64,000 nt of DNA, taken from Paraburkholderia polaris. Lineage in GTDB: Bacteria; Pseudomonadota; Gammaproteobacteria; Burkholderiales; Burkholderiaceae. Location of the stretch: the NCBI RefSeq assembly GCF_012927345.1, contig NZ_JABBGJ010000012.1, positions 62,001 through 126,000 of the forward strand. Reading direction: 5' to 3'. Under the pieces are notes generated by a model. It ran no database searches and was not told the DNA's origin. It saw nothing but the letters and a program-made list of their open reading frames with translations. The position numbers were made by a program, and so were the translations under genes. How positions within the stretch are numbered: position 1 is the stretch's first letter; every line of letters starts with the position of its first letter. Positions 62,292 to 64,000 of this stretch are shown here, piece by piece.

Positions 62292-63065
62292 ATGACAAGA
62301 CAATGGCAATGCACGGCGACCCGGTTGCTGATCGCGGCGACACTCGGCGTGATGTTCAGCGGCTGCACGACGATGCCGTGGGAAAGCACGCCGTTCTACA
62401 GCAGCGCGCCGTCCCACCCGACTACCCTTGGCACGGTCCCGGTGCCGGCCGGTTACTACCGCGCCAATCCGGGCGACACGCTGGCGGGCATTGCGTCGGC
62501 CTACGGCCGTAAGCCGCAGGAGATTGCGGCGTGGAACGGCCTCGCGTCGAATTCGGCCGTCAATCCGGGCCAGGTGCTGCGGGTGGCGCCGCCAATGGCG
62601 TCGGGTAGTGTGGTGACACCGCCGGTCAATGTTGCCGGTCCGAATGGTTCGGCCACTACGCCTGGCGCGACCGGCGCGGCCGGCGTTCCGCAGCAAGGCG
62701 TGCTGCTGTGGCCGTTGCGTGGCCCTGTGCTGAAAGCCTTTGCGCCGGGCAGGTCGAACGGCATCGTGATCGGCGGCCATCCGGGCGATCCGGTCAAGGC
62801 GGCCGCTACCGGCCGGGTGGTTTACGCGGGCACGGGGATCGAAGCGTACGGTCCGCTCATCATCATCAAGCACGACGACTCGCTGATTACCGCTTACGGG
62901 CAGAACAGCACGCTGCTGGTCAAGGAAGGCGACGCGGTCGCGCAAGGGCAAACCATTGGCGAAGTCGGTGTGGATAGCCGGGGTGTGGCGTCGATCCAGT
63001 TCGAAGTGCGCCAGAACGGTCAGCCGGTCGATCCGCTTGCGTGGCTGCCGAAGTCGGGTGGGTGA
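62292..63065 (+). CDS. LysM/LytM (NlpD-like) lipoprotein with degenerate peptidase site
   Basis: 257 residues. Lipobox VMFSGC near residue 23; LysM domain at about 52-95 (YYRANPGDTLAGIASAYGRK, NPGQVLRV); a Gly/Pro linker; LytM/M23 domain at 140-250. The zinc ligands of active M23 peptidases are missing: the first motif reads GIVIGGHPGDPVKAA instead of GxDIA, and HxH is replaced by SIQFEVR. Like NlpD it should be a non-enzymatic amidase activator in cell separation. ATG 62292 follows GAGGAAAATCAC. Confidence 0.88.
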   Translation: MTRQWQCTATRLLIAATLGVMFSGCTTMPWESTPFYSSAPSHPTTLGTVPVPAGYYRANPGDTLAGIASAYGRKPQEIAAWNGLASNSAVNPGQVLRVAPPMASGSVVTPPVNVAGPNGSATTPGATGAAGVPQQGVLLWPLRGPVLKAFAPGRSNGIVIGGHPGDPVKAAATGRVVYAGTGIEAYGPLIIIKHDDSLITAYGQNSTLLVKEGDAVAQGQTIGEVGVDSRGVASIQFEVRQNGQPVDPLAWLPKSGG

Positions 63066-63227
63066 GCTGCTTTTTAGCGCGGTTTTCAGCGCCGCGTTAA
63101 TTGAATACACTGTGTGGCTCAACAGCCGGAGCCGCGGCCGTTCATCCAAACAGATGAAGCGGTGCGCGGGCCGGTTGTCTCAAGCTGTCATGCATTGACA
63201 CAAACAGGGACACACAAGGCTCTTACC

Positions 63228-64000
63228 ATGATTGATTTGCGCAGCGACACCGTAACCCGCCCGACCCCGGCCATGCTCGCGGCGATGTCGGCCGCCGAAG
63301 TAGGCGACGACGTCTGGGGCGACGACCCAACCGTGCTGCGTCTGCAAGCAACGGTCGCGGAGCGCGCCGGCAAGGAAGCGGGCCTGTTCTTCCCGAGCGG
63401 CACGCAAAGTAATCTGGCGGCGTTGATGGCGCATTGCGCGCGCGGCGACGAATACATCGTTGGCCAGTTGGCGCACACCTATAAGTACGAAGGCGGCGGC
63501 GCCGCAGTGCTCGGCAGCATCCAGCCGCAACCGCTCGAGAATGCCGCCGACGGTTCGATCCCGCTCGAGAAGATCGCCGCCGCGATCAAGCCGATCGACA
63601 ACCACTTCGCACGCACGCGGCTGCTGGCGTTGGAAAACACCATCGGCGGCAAGGTGCTGCCGGCGGGTTACGTCGACGAGGCGGTGCAGTTGGCGCGTCA
63701 GCGCGGGTTGTCGGTTCACCTTGACGGCGCGCGGGTCTACAACGCGGCGGTCGCATCGGGCAAGCCGGTCGCGGCGCTGTGCGAACCGTTCGATTCGGTC
63801 TCGATCTGTTTTTCGAAAGGCCTGGGCGCGCCGGTCGGCTCGGTATTGGTCGGCAGCCAGGCGCTGATTGATGTGGCCCATCGCTGGCGCAAGGTGCTGG
63901 GCGGCGGGATGCGTCAGGCCGGCGTGCTGGCGGCGGCTTGCCTGTACGCGCTGGATCACAACGTCGAGCGTCTCGCCGACGATCACGCGCACGCCGCGCA
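63228..64000 (+). CDS. ltaE: Low-specificity L-threonine aldolase, 5' part (runs off window)
   Basis: 257 codons are present with no stop before the window end. It begins [20 protein letters not shown], followed by [49 protein letters not shown] and the PLP lysine in [14 protein letters not shown] (K197). The enzyme cleaves threonine or allo-threonine to glycine and acetaldehyde. The usual length is about 335-340 residues, so roughly 80 residues lie outside. Confidence 0.95.
   Translation, partial: MIDLRSDTVTRPTPAMLAAMSAAEVGDDVWGDDPTVLRLQATVAERAGKEAGLFFPSGTQSNLAALMAHCARGDEYIVGQLAHTYKYEGGGAAVLGSIQPQPLENAADGSIPLEKIAAAIKPIDNHFARTRLLALENTIGGKVLPAGYVDEAVQLARQRGLSVHLDGARVYNAAVASGKPVAALCEPFDSVSICFSKGLGAPVGSVLVGSQALIDVAHRWRKVLGGGMRQAGVLAAACLYALDHNVERLADDHAHAA

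Overview
The window reads as a chromosomal segment of a high-GC beta-proteobacterium, most likely Paraburkholderia or Burkholderia. The evidence is the Burkholderia-type general porin, the BPSL1445-type SYLF lipoprotein, DUF4148 and DUF2968 proteins, an H-NS protein of the Burkholderia type, an mctP/DUF3311 transporter locus and a Burkholderia-style rhamnolipid cluster. I see no rRNA, tRNA, CRISPR array, insertion sequence or prophage. The identification rests on gene content only.

Layout. 1-3.7 kb: the 3' end of a POT peptide transporter, a relic of an AhpD-like gene, a MocR/PdxR regulator, a 46-codon small ORF and a Lys-rich HU protein. 4.0-8.5 kb: a four-gene locus with circularly permuted ATP-grasp, alpha-E, transglutaminase-like protease and Anbu (an ancestral proteasome-like protease). 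8.8-18.2 kb: housekeeping and membrane genes, namely porin, a BrkB/YihY protein with a DUF883-like tail, a YbaK-type deacylase, a Cache chemoreceptor, a SYLF lipoprotein, a berberine-bridge-type FAD oxidase, a quinone-reductase-like MDR and a relic of an SDR gene. 19.0-21.2 kb: a 717-codon secreted protein made largely of about 90 GDGGH pentapeptides, behind a 680-bp AT-richer gene-free stretch. 21.7-26.3 kb: nitrilase, MFS transporter, sulfatase and MarR regulator, probably one catabolic locus. 26.3-34.8 kb: an Nramp-like transporter, a periplasmic FKBP, a MipA/OmpV protein, a DUF6765 putative metalloenzyme, several small proteins, an H-NS variant with two DNA-binding modules and an H1-like tail, and a cardiolipin synthase.

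35.2-43.6 kb: a tightly coupled operon rhlA - ICMT-type methyltransferase - rhlB - MFS pump - rhlC - outer-membrane factor - membrane-fusion protein. This should make, possibly methylate, and export (di)rhamnolipids. The embedded methyltransferase is the most promising candidate for an undescribed or little-described chemistry. 43.6-48.5 kb: a BON-like protein and a sensor kinase/response regulator pair divergent from DUF3311-mctP (monocarboxylate uptake), with repeated TACGTAG motifs between them. 48.7-64.0 kb: small proteins, an exonuclease III relic, a Pr6Pr membrane protein behind a hexanucleotide repeat, an outer-membrane protein built from two similar halves, DUF2252, a polysaccharide deacetylase, an SDR, an Oxidored-like protein next to a sirtuin, a PPOX flavoprotein, a DUF938 methyltransferase, gnd, DUF4148, DUF2968, a cupin, a degenerate LysM/LytM lipoprotein and the 5' part of a threonine aldolase.

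Protein functions come from recognising motifs in the translated sequence. No database search was possible, so family names are judgements, and residue positions were counted by hand.
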